Shown here piece by piece: positions 52,601-60,315 of a DNA stretch of 64,000 nt. Position 1 is the first letter of the stretch, and each line of letters starts with the position of its first letter. A program made the translations under genes and the position numbers. A model generated the notes under the pieces. It was not told the DNA's origin. It was given only the letters and a program-made list of their open reading frames with translations, and did not search any database. Source of the DNA: Heloderma charlesbogerti (taxonomy: Eukaryota > Chordata > Lepidosauria > Squamata > Helodermatidae); assembly GCA_026122225.1 (NCBI GenBank), contig JANEZZ010001631.1:124001-188000 (forward strand), written 5' to 3'.

Positions 52601-55600
52601 TATTGTTGTTGGATTGCAACTCCCATCAGTCTTAGCCAGCATAGCCAATGGTGAGGAATGATGGGAGTTGCAGTCCAACAACATTGAGAGGGCCACTCAT
52701 TCTCTGTCCCTGGCCTGGGTCTTGTGAGATTTGTGGGAGTCAAATCAGATACAATGTTAGAGCACACAAGCAATGTTTTGAGGTGTGATGGATCCTAGGT
52801 CCTTCTTTTGAACAAGGGAGAATGTGTTTGTGCAGTTAAGCTAGGATTCGTAGAGATTTGTGCTTCCCTATGGGATAGGGATGTAAGAGAATTTCATTCC
52901 TGTTTGCAAATCATGTGAACATCTCTTGTTCGCAAACCAAAATACCAACAGGAACACAATTCTTGGGAAATCCTCACAATTTCCCAAACTTGTGTTAATG
53001 TTCGAAAGTGAGCACTTGCGCAAATGTGCACTTCCAAAGATGCGCATTTGTGCAAATCCCCCCCCAATCCACTTTAGCCTGTGGGGAAAAATAGGCATTT
53101 TTGATTGGGGAAAATGCACATTTTAAAAAATGGTTATTTTTTTTCATTTGGGAGAAATTGCACACTTTTAAAAATTTGCATTTTTCCCAATTAAAGGGAA
53201 AAGATGCTTGCATTCGAGAAAGCAAAAAAGTGAAATGAGCTTCGAAGAAGAATGAGGAGAACCTCAGCAAGCTCGGACGTTGCATGTTTGCCCATCCCTG
53301 CTATGGGATGGTGATCGTGGCATGCCGGTGGGCCCTGGGATGAGCTGCCTCTCAGCAGTCAGCGCATGAAAAGCAGGCTGAGCAGGCACATGAAGAGCAG
53401 GCTGAGCAGGCACATGGTCTGTCACTTCATCACACCCTTCCCCTCTACAGTGAGATGTACCGGGTTTTATTTCGAGTCCTTATTTCTAAATTTGCACGTA
53501 TACCTATAAATTAGCATATGTAAATTTTGTGCAAAGCTGTATCCTCACTTGTCTTCTTTGGCAAGGGAGTGATGCATTCCTTCTTTTTCCTCTAGGCCAC
53601 CCTAGACAATGGCGATTATGGCTGGGCTTCAGCCAGTGGGGGCTGGTGGCTCTGACATCAGTGGGGCAGTGAATCCGCTCTGGGTTTCAGTCAGAACCAG
53701 TCAGAACTCTAGAGGAGCTATCCAAGGTGCGGATGGCTCCTTTAGAGTTCTGACTGGTTCTAACTGAAACCTGGAGCGGATTCACCGCCCCACTGACTTT
53801 GGAGCCATCAGCCTCCACTGGCTTCAGCTTTGTGGGAAGAGCACTGGATCCCTTGGTGACAGAGCAGTTCTTGTTCAGAATTTAGGTGACAGCAATTTTC
53901 AGCCCATCATAGGTGATGGTAGGCAGCTGGTACAAAACGATGCAACTGGTTGGGAATGGGGATTTATTGGGACGTTGCTTTCTCTCCACAGGGAAAATGA
54001 ATGTGAAGGATGAGGAGCTGGAAGAGATGCTGAAGGAAGGGAAAGGACCGATTAACTTCACCGTCTTCTTAACACTGTTTGGGGAGAAACTGAACGGTGA
54101 GTAGGTGCTGCCTTAACCAAGGACCTTAAGGATTTGTTTGTTAGTTTGTTTATAATTTCTATACTGCCCAATAGCCGAAGCTCTGTGGATGGTTCACAGA
54201 AATTAAATCCACAAAGCGCAGCATAAAACAATATAAAATATGAAAGCCTAAAACCACAATATTGCAGTACAACCAGAATAGACCCTAGCAGCAATGCGGA
54301 GATTTAAAATACATATTTAAAACACCAGAGCTAAAAGATTAAGAAGCTAAAATGCTAAAGGGAGAATAAAAAGGTCTTCACCTGCCGCTGGAAGGAGTAC
54401 AAAATAGGTGCCAGGCGAACCTCTCTAGGGAGCTCCTTCCACAGCTGGGGTGCCACAGCAGAAAAGGCCCTCTTCCTGGTAGCCACCGGCCTCACTTCCT
54501 TTGGCAGGGGCTCACGGAGAAGGGCTGCTGAAGATGATCTTAAGGTCCGGGCTGGCACATATGGGAGGAGGCGATCCCTCAGATAACCTGTCCTCAAGCT
54601 GTTAAGGGTTTGGGATCACTGTTCTATACTGAGCAAACCTTCTTTTCCACAGGCACTGACCCGGAGGAATCCATCCTTGCCGCCTTCAAGCTCTTTGACC
54701 CTAATGCAACTGGCCATGTGAACAAAGATGAGTAAGTTCAGAATCTACTGTCAACTTCCTGGGTTATGTTCCTCTGTACAGTTGTTGGGAGCTTTTCTAC
54801 ACGAGGTTGTTAATCACTGTATCTACTTCCAGTTTCGTTGCAGAATTGAGATCCCAGCTCTACACAAACAGCTTTCCCTTTCCTGATTTCTGCTACATAA
54901 CCTCTAGGTAAAGCTGTGCTATAGTGGAATAGCACAAATACACAAGTTGTTCTTTTGCTTTTAGAAATAATACCCCATTTTCCCTACTCTAAAAAACCTC
55001 CTGAGAAAGTGCTCTTTAAAAACAGAAGCAAAACTGGAGGATCACACCTAAAGAACCCGTAAAGAATCACAAGTAAGGAATCATGAGCGTGCCAAAAAAG
55101 CCTCATGTAGAAAAGCTCTGGAGCTCTGTTGGTCTTACAGAGAAAATCAGAGGTCTGGGTGGTGTATTTGAACAACGCTGACTTCATTTTTTAAAAATTG
55201 GTTTCCAGGTTTAAACAGCTCCTGATGACTCAGGCAGACAAGTTCTCTCCTGAGGAGGTGAGACAATTCTTCTTGGAGTACCAGTGGCTAGAATGTATTT
55301 CTTCACAAAATGTATTGTTAAACTGTCAAATTCGCTACCAGAAGATGTAGTGATGGCCACCAATTTGGATGGCTTTAAAAGGGGATTAGACAAAGTCATG
55401 GAGGAGAAGGCTATCAATGGCTACTAGTTCTGATGGCTATATATTAAGTGGCAAGCCTAAGACAAGGTTAACCTCCCCTCCGCACATACCAGAGTCCATA
55501 TCCTGATGGGGGTGGGGTTGCAGCCATTATTTTCAGTGAAAAGAACAGACATATTTAAATGTATTCATTAACATATCATCACATTTGGCTATAAGGCCAC

Positions 55601-56379
55601 CTACCAAACCCATGGCAAATGTAAGATTCAAGCCAGCAACTTACGTGATAGATAGATGATCATAGCTCAGACTTTCAACCAGCACTCACACACCTTTTAG
55701 TATTTTTTAGACCATTGGTGTCGAACCTCTTTCAGCCCATGGGCTGAATTCCTTTTCTGAGAAGCTCTCAGGGGCTGCATTTCGGTGGTGGGCAGGGCCA
55801 AAGGCCAAAGGGGCAGGGTCAAAATTCGATAAACACCAGCATATTTTAGCTTAAAGCTCTTACCGCCAGGAACTAAGCCTTAGGAGAGGCATCTCTACTT
55901 TTTAGAATGGGGAAAAAACTGCACAAACGCCAGGAAACTACCCAACTACTGGTGTGGGGGGGAGAGCTATGGCCACCTGGGGAATTCTGGAGAGACAGAT
56001 TGGGGCTTCAGGCAGGCTGGATTCCACCTGAGGTGCTGCACCCCTGTTTTAGAGCCTGTAGAAGACACCTTAACAAGCTTCTGTCCATAAAATCTTGAAA
56101 GCTACGAGTTTAAAAGAATTTCATTCTTCAAGTTAAGTAATCACACCATTCAAGGAGGGTGAGGTTTTGGTGGGAAACCCCAAATACCCTATTACAAAGC
56201 TCTGAGTTGTTGGCAACACGGGTCTGTTAAGTGCGATACCCTGTTCTTACTTCCTCTTTGTGTTGCTTCTTCTCTAGGTAGAGCAAATGTTTGCTGTTGC
56301 TCCTATTGATGTAGCTGGAAACATTGACTACAAATCTCTCTGTTACATCATCACACATGGTGATGAGAAGGAAGACTGA
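46599..56379 (+). CDS. MYL7: Atrial myosin regulatory light chain 2, whole gene
   Basis: The regulatory light chain binds the neck of the myosin heavy chain in atrial sarcomeres and modulates force when phosphorylated. Seven coding exons (3, 111, 76, 105, 79, 49, 102 nt) join to 174 residues, one fewer than human. The phosphorylation segment [14 protein letters not shown] is at residues 15-28. The EF-hand 1 loop is residues 44-55 (D44, N46, D48, G49, D55), the Ca/Mg site of regulatory light chains. EF-hands 2-4 lack full ligand sets, as usual in the family (for example [14 protein letters not shown] at about 112-125). The C-terminus is THGDEKED. Atrial identity rests on the N-terminus MASRKAG and on location beside GCK, as in mammals. 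There are no defects. Confidence 0.95.
47322..48005. repeat. Three short GCAATCC/GGATTGC repeat copies in MYL7 intron 1
   Basis: Copies lie at about 47322-47412, 47826-47925 and 47926-48005, each with a GGAGTAAGCCCC- or CCTAAGTCCCCT-like core and AGGATTGC or GGATTGC ends. Nothing else is recognised between 46700 and 48170. Confidence 0.5.
48175..48285 (+). CDS. MYL7: MYL7 exon 2
   Basis: The acceptor is TTTCAG|GCCAGC and the donor is AAGGAG|GTGAGG. The 111 nt encode residues 2-38. They include the basic N-terminus and the phosphorylatable Ser pair in [20 protein letters not shown]. Confidence 0.96.
48307..48553 (-). repeat. tRNA-derived SINE, reverse orientation
   Basis: A TTTA-rich tail starts 22 bp after the exon 2 donor. 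The body contains ACAACCCTGTGAGGTAGGTT. The head complement is TCTAACCACTACACCACACT. Confidence 0.75.
48746..48900. repeat. Family Y repeat fragment
   Basis: GGATTGGCCCCTATCATTAG through AGTCACCTCAGGGGGCAGAT, the same unnamed family as 59496-59760. Confidence 0.5.
49155..49440 (+). repeat. Family X repeat, copy 3
   Basis: It starts GGGCAGGGCTAGCATCCAGG and has CTCCTCTTCACCATGGCAAC and CTCACTGGCTCTCTGCCTGT. Order and content match 63617-63761. Confidence 0.55.
50165..50580. repeat. TIR element (TTCTACATGAGG...CTCAAGTAAAAAGGCT)
   Basis: It begins CGGCTTTTCTACATGAGGGT. It contains a CACTAGGTGGCACTATGATA box, then GGACCCACGAACTATCATGA, and ends AAAGCCTCAAGTAAAAAGGC. It is the longest of four copies in the window. 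The termini are inverted, so it is a non-autonomous DNA transposon of unknown superfamily. Confidence 0.65.
50705..50780 (+). CDS. MYL7: MYL7 exon 3
   Basis: The acceptor is TCCCAAG|GCATTC and the donor is ACTTG|GTGAGT. The 76 nt encode residues 39-63 and the first base of G64. The canonical EF-hand loop [12 protein letters not shown] is here. Confidence 0.96.
51045..51165. repeat. Palindromic MITE with possible 7-bp TAGCTAG duplication
   Basis: The left arm CTTTCCCAACCTGACACCCT pairs with the right arm AGGGCACCAGGTTGGGGAAA. TAGCTAG stands on both sides (about 51038 and 51162-51176). Confidence 0.75.
51380..52110 (-). repeat. Reverse tRNA-derived SINEs, the second split by a CR1-like fragment
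   Basis: One SINE remnant is at 51380-51520. A second begins at about 51537 and resumes at about 52025-52110 (GGGATTGAACCTGGGACCTT, CTCTACCCCTGAGCCATGGC). Between them is the CR1-like copy at 51625-52020. Confidence 0.6.
51625..52020 (+). repeat. CR1/L3-like LINE 3' fragment nested in a SINE
   Basis: It starts TAAGAACATAAGAGCCATGC and ends TGGATTCTAGTATTACGAGA. Compared with 5283-5745 it has the same order of blocks. Confidence 0.7.
52120..52560. other. MYL7 intron 3, unassigned
   Basis: The stretch is open in more than one frame on both strands but carries no recognisable domain or splice pattern. Confidence 0.4.
52575..52700. repeat. Palindromic MITE (TTGTTGGATTGCAACTCCC)
   Basis: TTGTTGGATTGCAACTCCCA pairs with TGGGAGTTGCAGTCCAACAA. 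A similar but more diverged copy lies at 59933-60060. Confidence 0.8.
52876..53300. mobile_element. hAT-like non-autonomous element, 425 bp
   Basis: Ends TAGGGATGTAAG and TTTGCCCATCCCTG are flanked by the perfect 8-bp duplication CTATGGGA (52868-52875 and 53301-53308). The interior is AT-rich with repeated TTTGCATTTTT and GTGCACTTC motifs and has no transposase. Confidence 0.85.
53634..53820. mobile_element. hAT-like MITE with 8-bp target duplication
   Basis: Ends CAGTGGGGGCTGGTGGCTC and GAGCCATCAGCCTCCACTG are flanked by GCTTCAGC (53626-53633 and 53821-53828). The interior is palindromic. Same family as 18160-18369. Confidence 0.88.
53992..54096 (+). CDS. MYL7: MYL7 exon 4
   Basis: The acceptor is CCACAG|GGAAAA and the donor is GAACG|GTGAGT. 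The 105 nt complete G64, encode residues 65-98 and give the first base of G99. [20 protein letters not shown] and [10 protein letters not shown] are diagnostic of regulatory light chains. Confidence 0.96.
54140..54605 (-). repeat. L2/CR1-type LINE 3' end, best copy
   Basis: The 3' UTR motif ATTTCTATACTGCCCAATAG leads, on the reverse strand, back to an open C-terminal coding stretch containing [20 protein letters not shown] and [18 protein letters not shown]. Confidence 0.75.
54653..54731 (+). CDS. MYL7: MYL7 exon 5
   Basis: The acceptor is TCCACAG|GCACTG and the donor is GATGA|GTAAGT. The 79 nt complete G99, encode residues 100-124 and two bases of E125 ([20 protein letters not shown]). Confidence 0.96.
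54788..55130. repeat. TIR element (GAGCTTTTCTACACGAGG...CTCATGTAGAAAAGCTC)
   Basis: Clear inverted termini, GAGCTTTTCTACACGAGG and CCTCATGTAGAAAAGCTC, surround AACCTCTAGGTAAAGCTGTG and AATCATGAGCGTGCC blocks. This is the cleanest copy of the family. Confidence 0.75.
55209..55257 (+). CDS. MYL7: MYL7 exon 6
   Basis: The acceptor is TTTCCAG|GTTTAA and the donor is GAGGAG|GTGAGA. The 49 nt complete E125 and encode residues 126-141 ([16 protein letters not shown]). Confidence 0.96.
55268..55445 (-). repeat. CR1/L3-like LINE fragment next to MYL7 exon 6
   Basis: It starts about 10 bp after the donor. It includes AGTGATGGCCACCAATTTGG and ATGGAGGAGAAGGCTATCAA, matching 8900-8990. Confidence 0.7.
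55450..56220. other. MYL7 intron 6, unassigned
   Basis: No exon or RNA gene is recognised. CATGGGCTGAATTCC-type sequence near 55737 recurs around 58800, suggesting an undefined repeat. Confidence 0.4.
56278..56379 (+). CDS. MYL7: MYL7 exon 7 coding part
   Basis: The acceptor is TTCTCTAG|GTAGAG. The 102 nt encode residues 142-174 ([20 protein letters not shown], then [13 protein letters not shown]) and TGA. Confidence 0.96.
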   Translation, partial: VEQMFAVAPIDVAGNIDYKSLCYIITHGDEKED

Positions 56380-56455
56380 AGAACTGTGGGGAAATTGATA
56401 GGGTGTGGTGACAACGGCTACTGCAGGCAACACACCACCCTGCTAATGTTCCTGC

Positions 56456-56461
56456 AATAAA
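56456..56461 (+). terminator. MYL7: MYL7 polyadenylation signal AATAAA
   Basis: A canonical AATAAA lies 77 bp after the stop. This gives a short 3' UTR, as expected for a light-chain gene. Confidence 0.8.
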
Positions 56462-56582
56462 AGACCTAGTGAGAAAAGAATAAGGCTTGGACAATGACAA
56501 TGGGATGAGAGAATAAGCATGGGTGAAACAAGGCACAACATTTTTAGAGCAGCAGGTCAGAACTGGAAGTGCCTCCACTGGC

Positions 56583-57007
56583 CTGGTTCACAGATAATGC
56601 TAACCCATCATATGGGTTGTTGAATTTTGCGTTGTCGTGCTAATGAATCATGGTTTGTTAACCACAAACAATCCAGAAAGAGAACCCATGGTTTGTTGTT
56701 GGGTTCTGAACTCTTGAGTTGTTTAAACCATGGATTGTCATTATGTGCAAACCCAGAACTGTGGGTTATTTATGGGTTGTTTTACCATCCTACAGAGGCT
56801 CAGGGCAAAAGTAAAAAAAAAAAGAGCTACTCTATGTGCCAGTACTACAGAACTGCAAAGGCATTGGGATACAGGGAGGGAGCAGGCAAAAAAGGAGGGA
56901 AACAAACAACCCAGGGATTGAGAAAGATTTGTCTGCCAGATAAATCCTGGATAGAGCAGCAAACCATGGGTTATATAAAACACGGGTTAGCATTATGTGC
57001 AAACCAG
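56583..57007. repeat. TIR element (CTGGTTCACAGATAATGCTAACCC)
   Basis: The termini are inverted (CTGGTTCACAGATAATGCTA and TAGCATTATGTGCAAACCAG). The interior repeats CCATGGTTTGTT and GGGTTATTTATGGGTTG motifs. No target duplication is obvious. Confidence 0.65.
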
Positions 57008-57239
57008 CAATTCAGTCTAAAAGTACTTATCTTTCCAGAATTGGGGGTGGGGGATGGGGTTGCAAATTTGCACTAAAAGCTGGCTGTAGGCAGCACTGAT
57101 TGGCCACCACTTATGATGTCACCAGAAAATCCCCCTTCCGATTCCCTTTTGAAAAGAAAATTAGTATGTCTGTTAATGAATGGACAAGTGGAAAAACATA
57201 CACACGATGCTTAAAAAGATGTGGGTTGTTTTTTTTAAG

Positions 57240-57490
57240 GGTGGGCAACCTACCTAAAGTGGTAATAGAGGAATAAGGCTGACTGATTGTGGATGAACAG
57301 GGAATAGAGCGCATGCTTTGCATGAAGGAAGTACCTGGTCCAATCCCTGGCATCTCCATTTAGAAGGAATAAGTACCAAGTAATGGGAAAGACTTCTGCC
57401 TGAGATCCTGAAAAGCTGCTGCCAGTAAGTGTTGGCAATATTGGGTTGGATGGACAAACAACCTGGCCTGATATAAGGCAGCTTCCTGGG
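57240..57490 (+). repeat. tRNA-derived SINE remnant
   Basis: GAGCGCATGCTTTGCATGAA (anticodon-stem-like) and CCAATCCCTGGCATCTCC (B box) precede a body ending GATATAAGGCAGCTTCCTGG. Confidence 0.6.
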
Positions 57491-57879
57491 TTCCCTAAAT
57501 GTCCTGTCTAGTACTTCTTCTCTTCCAGTAGTATCCTGCTATTCCCAGAGTGAACCGCAAACTTCTGTTGAAAGCTGCTGCCAGCCAGAGTAAGATGGAT
57601 AAATAGTCTGACCTGGAAAAAGCAGACTTTCTATGACAGCTGAACCATTGTTTAATTTGCTGGTGTGTACATCTTTCTGTCAAATTGCAAAGCTGGAATG
57701 AAGCCAGCCTCACATGAACACTAAGGGAGTGAACTGCTGCAAGGTCCCTTTTTTTACATTCTATTGGTCTTCTCCCTCTGCCTATGCTACAGCTTCAAAC
57801 CAATTTCATTGTCATGGCTTTTTCTCCCTTGAAACCTTGGGAATTGTAGTTTTGTGAAGGGTCAGGCCCATACACAGAT

Positions 57880-58385
57880 ATAAGAAAACAACAAAAAGTC
57901 TTGTGGTGACTTAAAGAGCTTCTCCATATGAGGTTAAAATCCTGTACCCTTACTGGGGCTTCTGCTTCCAGATTCCTTGCAGGATCAAGGTCACCTCCTT
58001 TACATGTTGTTCCAGGTTTTTTCTTTCTGGGCAAGTTCTATATATTTCATTAAAGAGCCACTAGATGGCAGTGCAGTAAAGCAGGATTCTGGAAATTCAC
58101 CAGAAATTTATTGCCGTTCAAAGCATGATAAAATCTCCTATGATGATATCCCTGTTGAGAATTATGCCACTATAACGGCAAGAAAATACAAGAGGGGCCC
58201 TGGAGGTTGATGGCGTCGTATAAAGGTCCCACAAAAAACCATGAATGACCAATCAGAAGTGCATAATAAAAGCCTCATGTAGAAATGCCCAACAACTACC
58301 ACATTTGTTATGGCATAAGCTTTCATGCATCAGATACATGGAGTGTTGTCCTGAGTTACAGGTATATATGGTCTGAGAACAAGGG
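57880..58385 (+). repeat. CTTAAAGACTAACA repeat split by a TIR element
   Basis: AAGTCTTGTGGTGACTTAAAG at 57896 continues at about 58295 with CAACTACCACATTTGTTATG and GCATAAGCTTTCATGCATCA. The insert at about 57914-58292 is a copy of the ACATGAGG/CCTCATGT element. Confidence 0.6.
57914..58292. repeat. TIR element inserted in the CTTAAAGACTAACA repeat
   Basis: GAGCTTCTCCATATGAGGTT and AAAGCCTCATGTAGAAATGC form the termini. It contains the CCACTAGATGGCAGTGCAGT box and GGTCCCACAAAAAACCATGA. Confidence 0.65.
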
Positions 58386-58852
58386 TGCAGAACTTCAGTC
58401 CCGAGAGTCAAAACCTCTGGTTTTTCTCAGATGGCCATGCCCGCTTTCCCTCAGCTCTACCCCCTTTCTCCCAGCTACCCATCGTTTAGTGGCTTCTCAG
58501 CTTTTGTGCAGTTCCCCCCTTCCCCTGCCATTCTAAAAGATTTAAAACCTCACCTGCAGTCCTAATCTGGTCCTCTGGAATTCCCTGGATGGTCACATGC
58601 CTTTCCCTCAACAGTTGGGTGGTTTCCTGGCTTTTGTGCAGTTTTTCCCCCCATTCTAAAAGGCTGAAATGCTTCTTCTAAGGCTTAGTAACTGGCAGGA
58701 TGAGATTTAAGCTAGCCTAAAGTATACTGGTATTTGTGGTATTTTGGTCTACCCCTTTTGTCTTTACCCCCAACCACCACTGGAATACATCCCCTTCTCC
58801 TAAATGGAGTCCAACCCTTGGGCTGAAAGAAGTTCAACACCCTTGTCTCAAA

Positions 58853-58990
58853 GCAGATGATACATCCATCTTGCTGAAGCTAAATGGGCTTGAATCTGGC
58901 CAGGGCTTGGATGGGGGACCATCAAGAAACCCACTGTATGCCACCTTGACTTCCATGATGGAAGAAAGGCGGGATATAAATAAATATATT
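58853..58990 (+). repeat. 5S rRNA-derived SINE
   Basis: CATCTTGCTGAAGCTAAATGG and CAGGGCTTGGATGGGGGACC resemble the internal promoter part of 5S rRNA. The body ends AAAGGCGGGATATAAATAAA, the same tail as the tRNA SINEs. A reverse copy is suspected at 62030-62165. Confidence 0.6.
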
Positions 58991-59079
58991 CTTCACTTTA
59001 CAAAGGAAAGAAACGCAAAGACCTGGAGATTAGAGGGGCTGTTCTGACATCACATATGCCACCCGATAAGTACTGGAAA

Positions 59080-59490
59080 CCTACAGAACTGTGTGTTGGG
59101 GTTTGTTTTTTTTAGAGCTTGGCTCAGAGGTATGTCTGCTGATAGTGCAGCAAAATGGCTTTTGCTGCTTTTAACATGATGGATGTGATTTTATGGGTGG
59201 CTATGAAGTAACTTCCTGTAGGAATGACTGAAGTCGAAGCAGAAAAAGGGACTTATCATTGCACAGCATACAAAGTCTAAGGAACATGTTGAATTGATGA
59301 GCAGAGCCTCATAGCTCAACCATAGCAGCTTACAAGTACAACCCAGGCGTCAGGAGCCAAGCGAGGGGAGTAGCTGGGAGGGAAGAGAGCAAAGGGTGAG
59401 TAAAGCATACCATTGTGCAAATAAAGTCTCAGATTTTACAGGAAGCTGTTATAGCCCTTTCTGGTGAGGAAAGCTAGTGTGAGTGGGTGG
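59080..59490. other. Intergenic, nothing recognised
   Basis: Between MYL7 and the saposin-like gene I see no exon, RNA gene or clear repeat in this stretch. Confidence 0.4.
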
Positions 59491-59495
59491 AGTCA

Positions 59496-59760
59496 GGGCC
59501 GGCTCTACCATTAGGCAGGGTATGATGGCTGCCTCAGGCAGCAGATGCTGAGAGGCGTGAGATGTTGGGAAGACAGAGCTGTGTGTGCCAGGCATCAGCC
59601 CTGCACCCCCTAAGCTAACCTGCTGCCCTCAGGTACAGTGGAAGACATTGTCCCACAATCATCTTCTATATATGGAATGGAGGGGATGCCATTTTGTCCT
59701 TCACCTCAGGCAGCAAAATGTCTTGGGCCAGTCCTGCATGCCACAGTACCTATGGAAACC
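59496..59760. repeat. Family Y repeat
   Basis: CCGGCTCTACCATTAGGCAG, GCTGCCTCAGGCAGCAGATG and TCAGGCAGCAAAATGTCTTG blocks. The ends share complementary segments. Confidence 0.55.
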
Positions 59761-59932
59761 CTTACTGCTTAGGGAGATGTTCCACCCTGTAGCCCTGGCA
59801 ATAATCCATATAGGCAGCTGTGGGTTCTTAATGGGTTCATCAGTGAGTTCTTGGTTCTAGCTCTGTCTGACCCAGGGTGCTGAAGGTTTGTTAACCTGAC
59901 AGTTCTTGAGCCAAGAACTTAGTGCATGGGTA

Positions 59933-60060
59933 GGCAAAGTCTAGCCCTCCAGATGTTGTTGGACTGCAATTCCCATTGTCCATCACCATTGGTATTGCTG
60001 GTTAGGGCTGATGGGAGGTGTAGTCCCACAACATTTGAAGGGACACATGTTCTCTGCCCG
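59933..60060. repeat. Palindromic MITE
   Basis: CAGATGTTGTTGGACTGCAA at the left pairs with a diverged GTGTAGTCCCACAACATTTG at the right. Confidence 0.65.
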
Positions 60061-60145
60061 TGGCTTAGTGCCTTGCATGTTTGTGTCCCTTTCTTGTTGC
60101 CCACAGAATGTATACAAAGCAAGTGAGACAGGCTGAGCAATGCGC

Positions 60146-60151
60146 TTTATT
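60146..60151 (-). terminator. Polyadenylation signal of the saposin-like gene
   Basis: On the reverse strand AATAAA lies about 150 nt after the stop codon at 60299. It is the first good signal downstream. Confidence 0.6.
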
Positions 60152-60298
60152 CATTCTAATATAAGTTTGTTTTGTTTTTGGGTTTTAATGAAAAAGGCAA
60201 AAGATGTAACTAAGGAAAGGGTTTAAGCTTTGTAACATAAATGGAAAGCAAGCATCTACAGGAACATGTACCAGCATCCAGGATCACTCTGTTGCGGT

Positions 60299-60315
60299 CT
60301 AATAATAAGCCCGAC
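60299..60315 (-). CDS. Saposin-like gene, last coding exon (five codons)
   Basis: On the reverse strand a strong pyrimidine tract and acceptor (TTTGTTCTCTACACCAG) precede GTCGGGCTTATTATTAG. Joined in phase 1 to the exon at 61589-61772 it completes a Gly codon and adds R-A-Y-Y and a stop. The match of phase, acceptor and downstream poly(A) signal supports it. Transcript evidence is lacking. Confidence 0.6.

Noticed and set aside
56627..57076. 149-codon + strand frame downstream of MYL7
   Set aside because: It lies almost entirely within the TIR element at 56583-57007 and has no recognisable domain.
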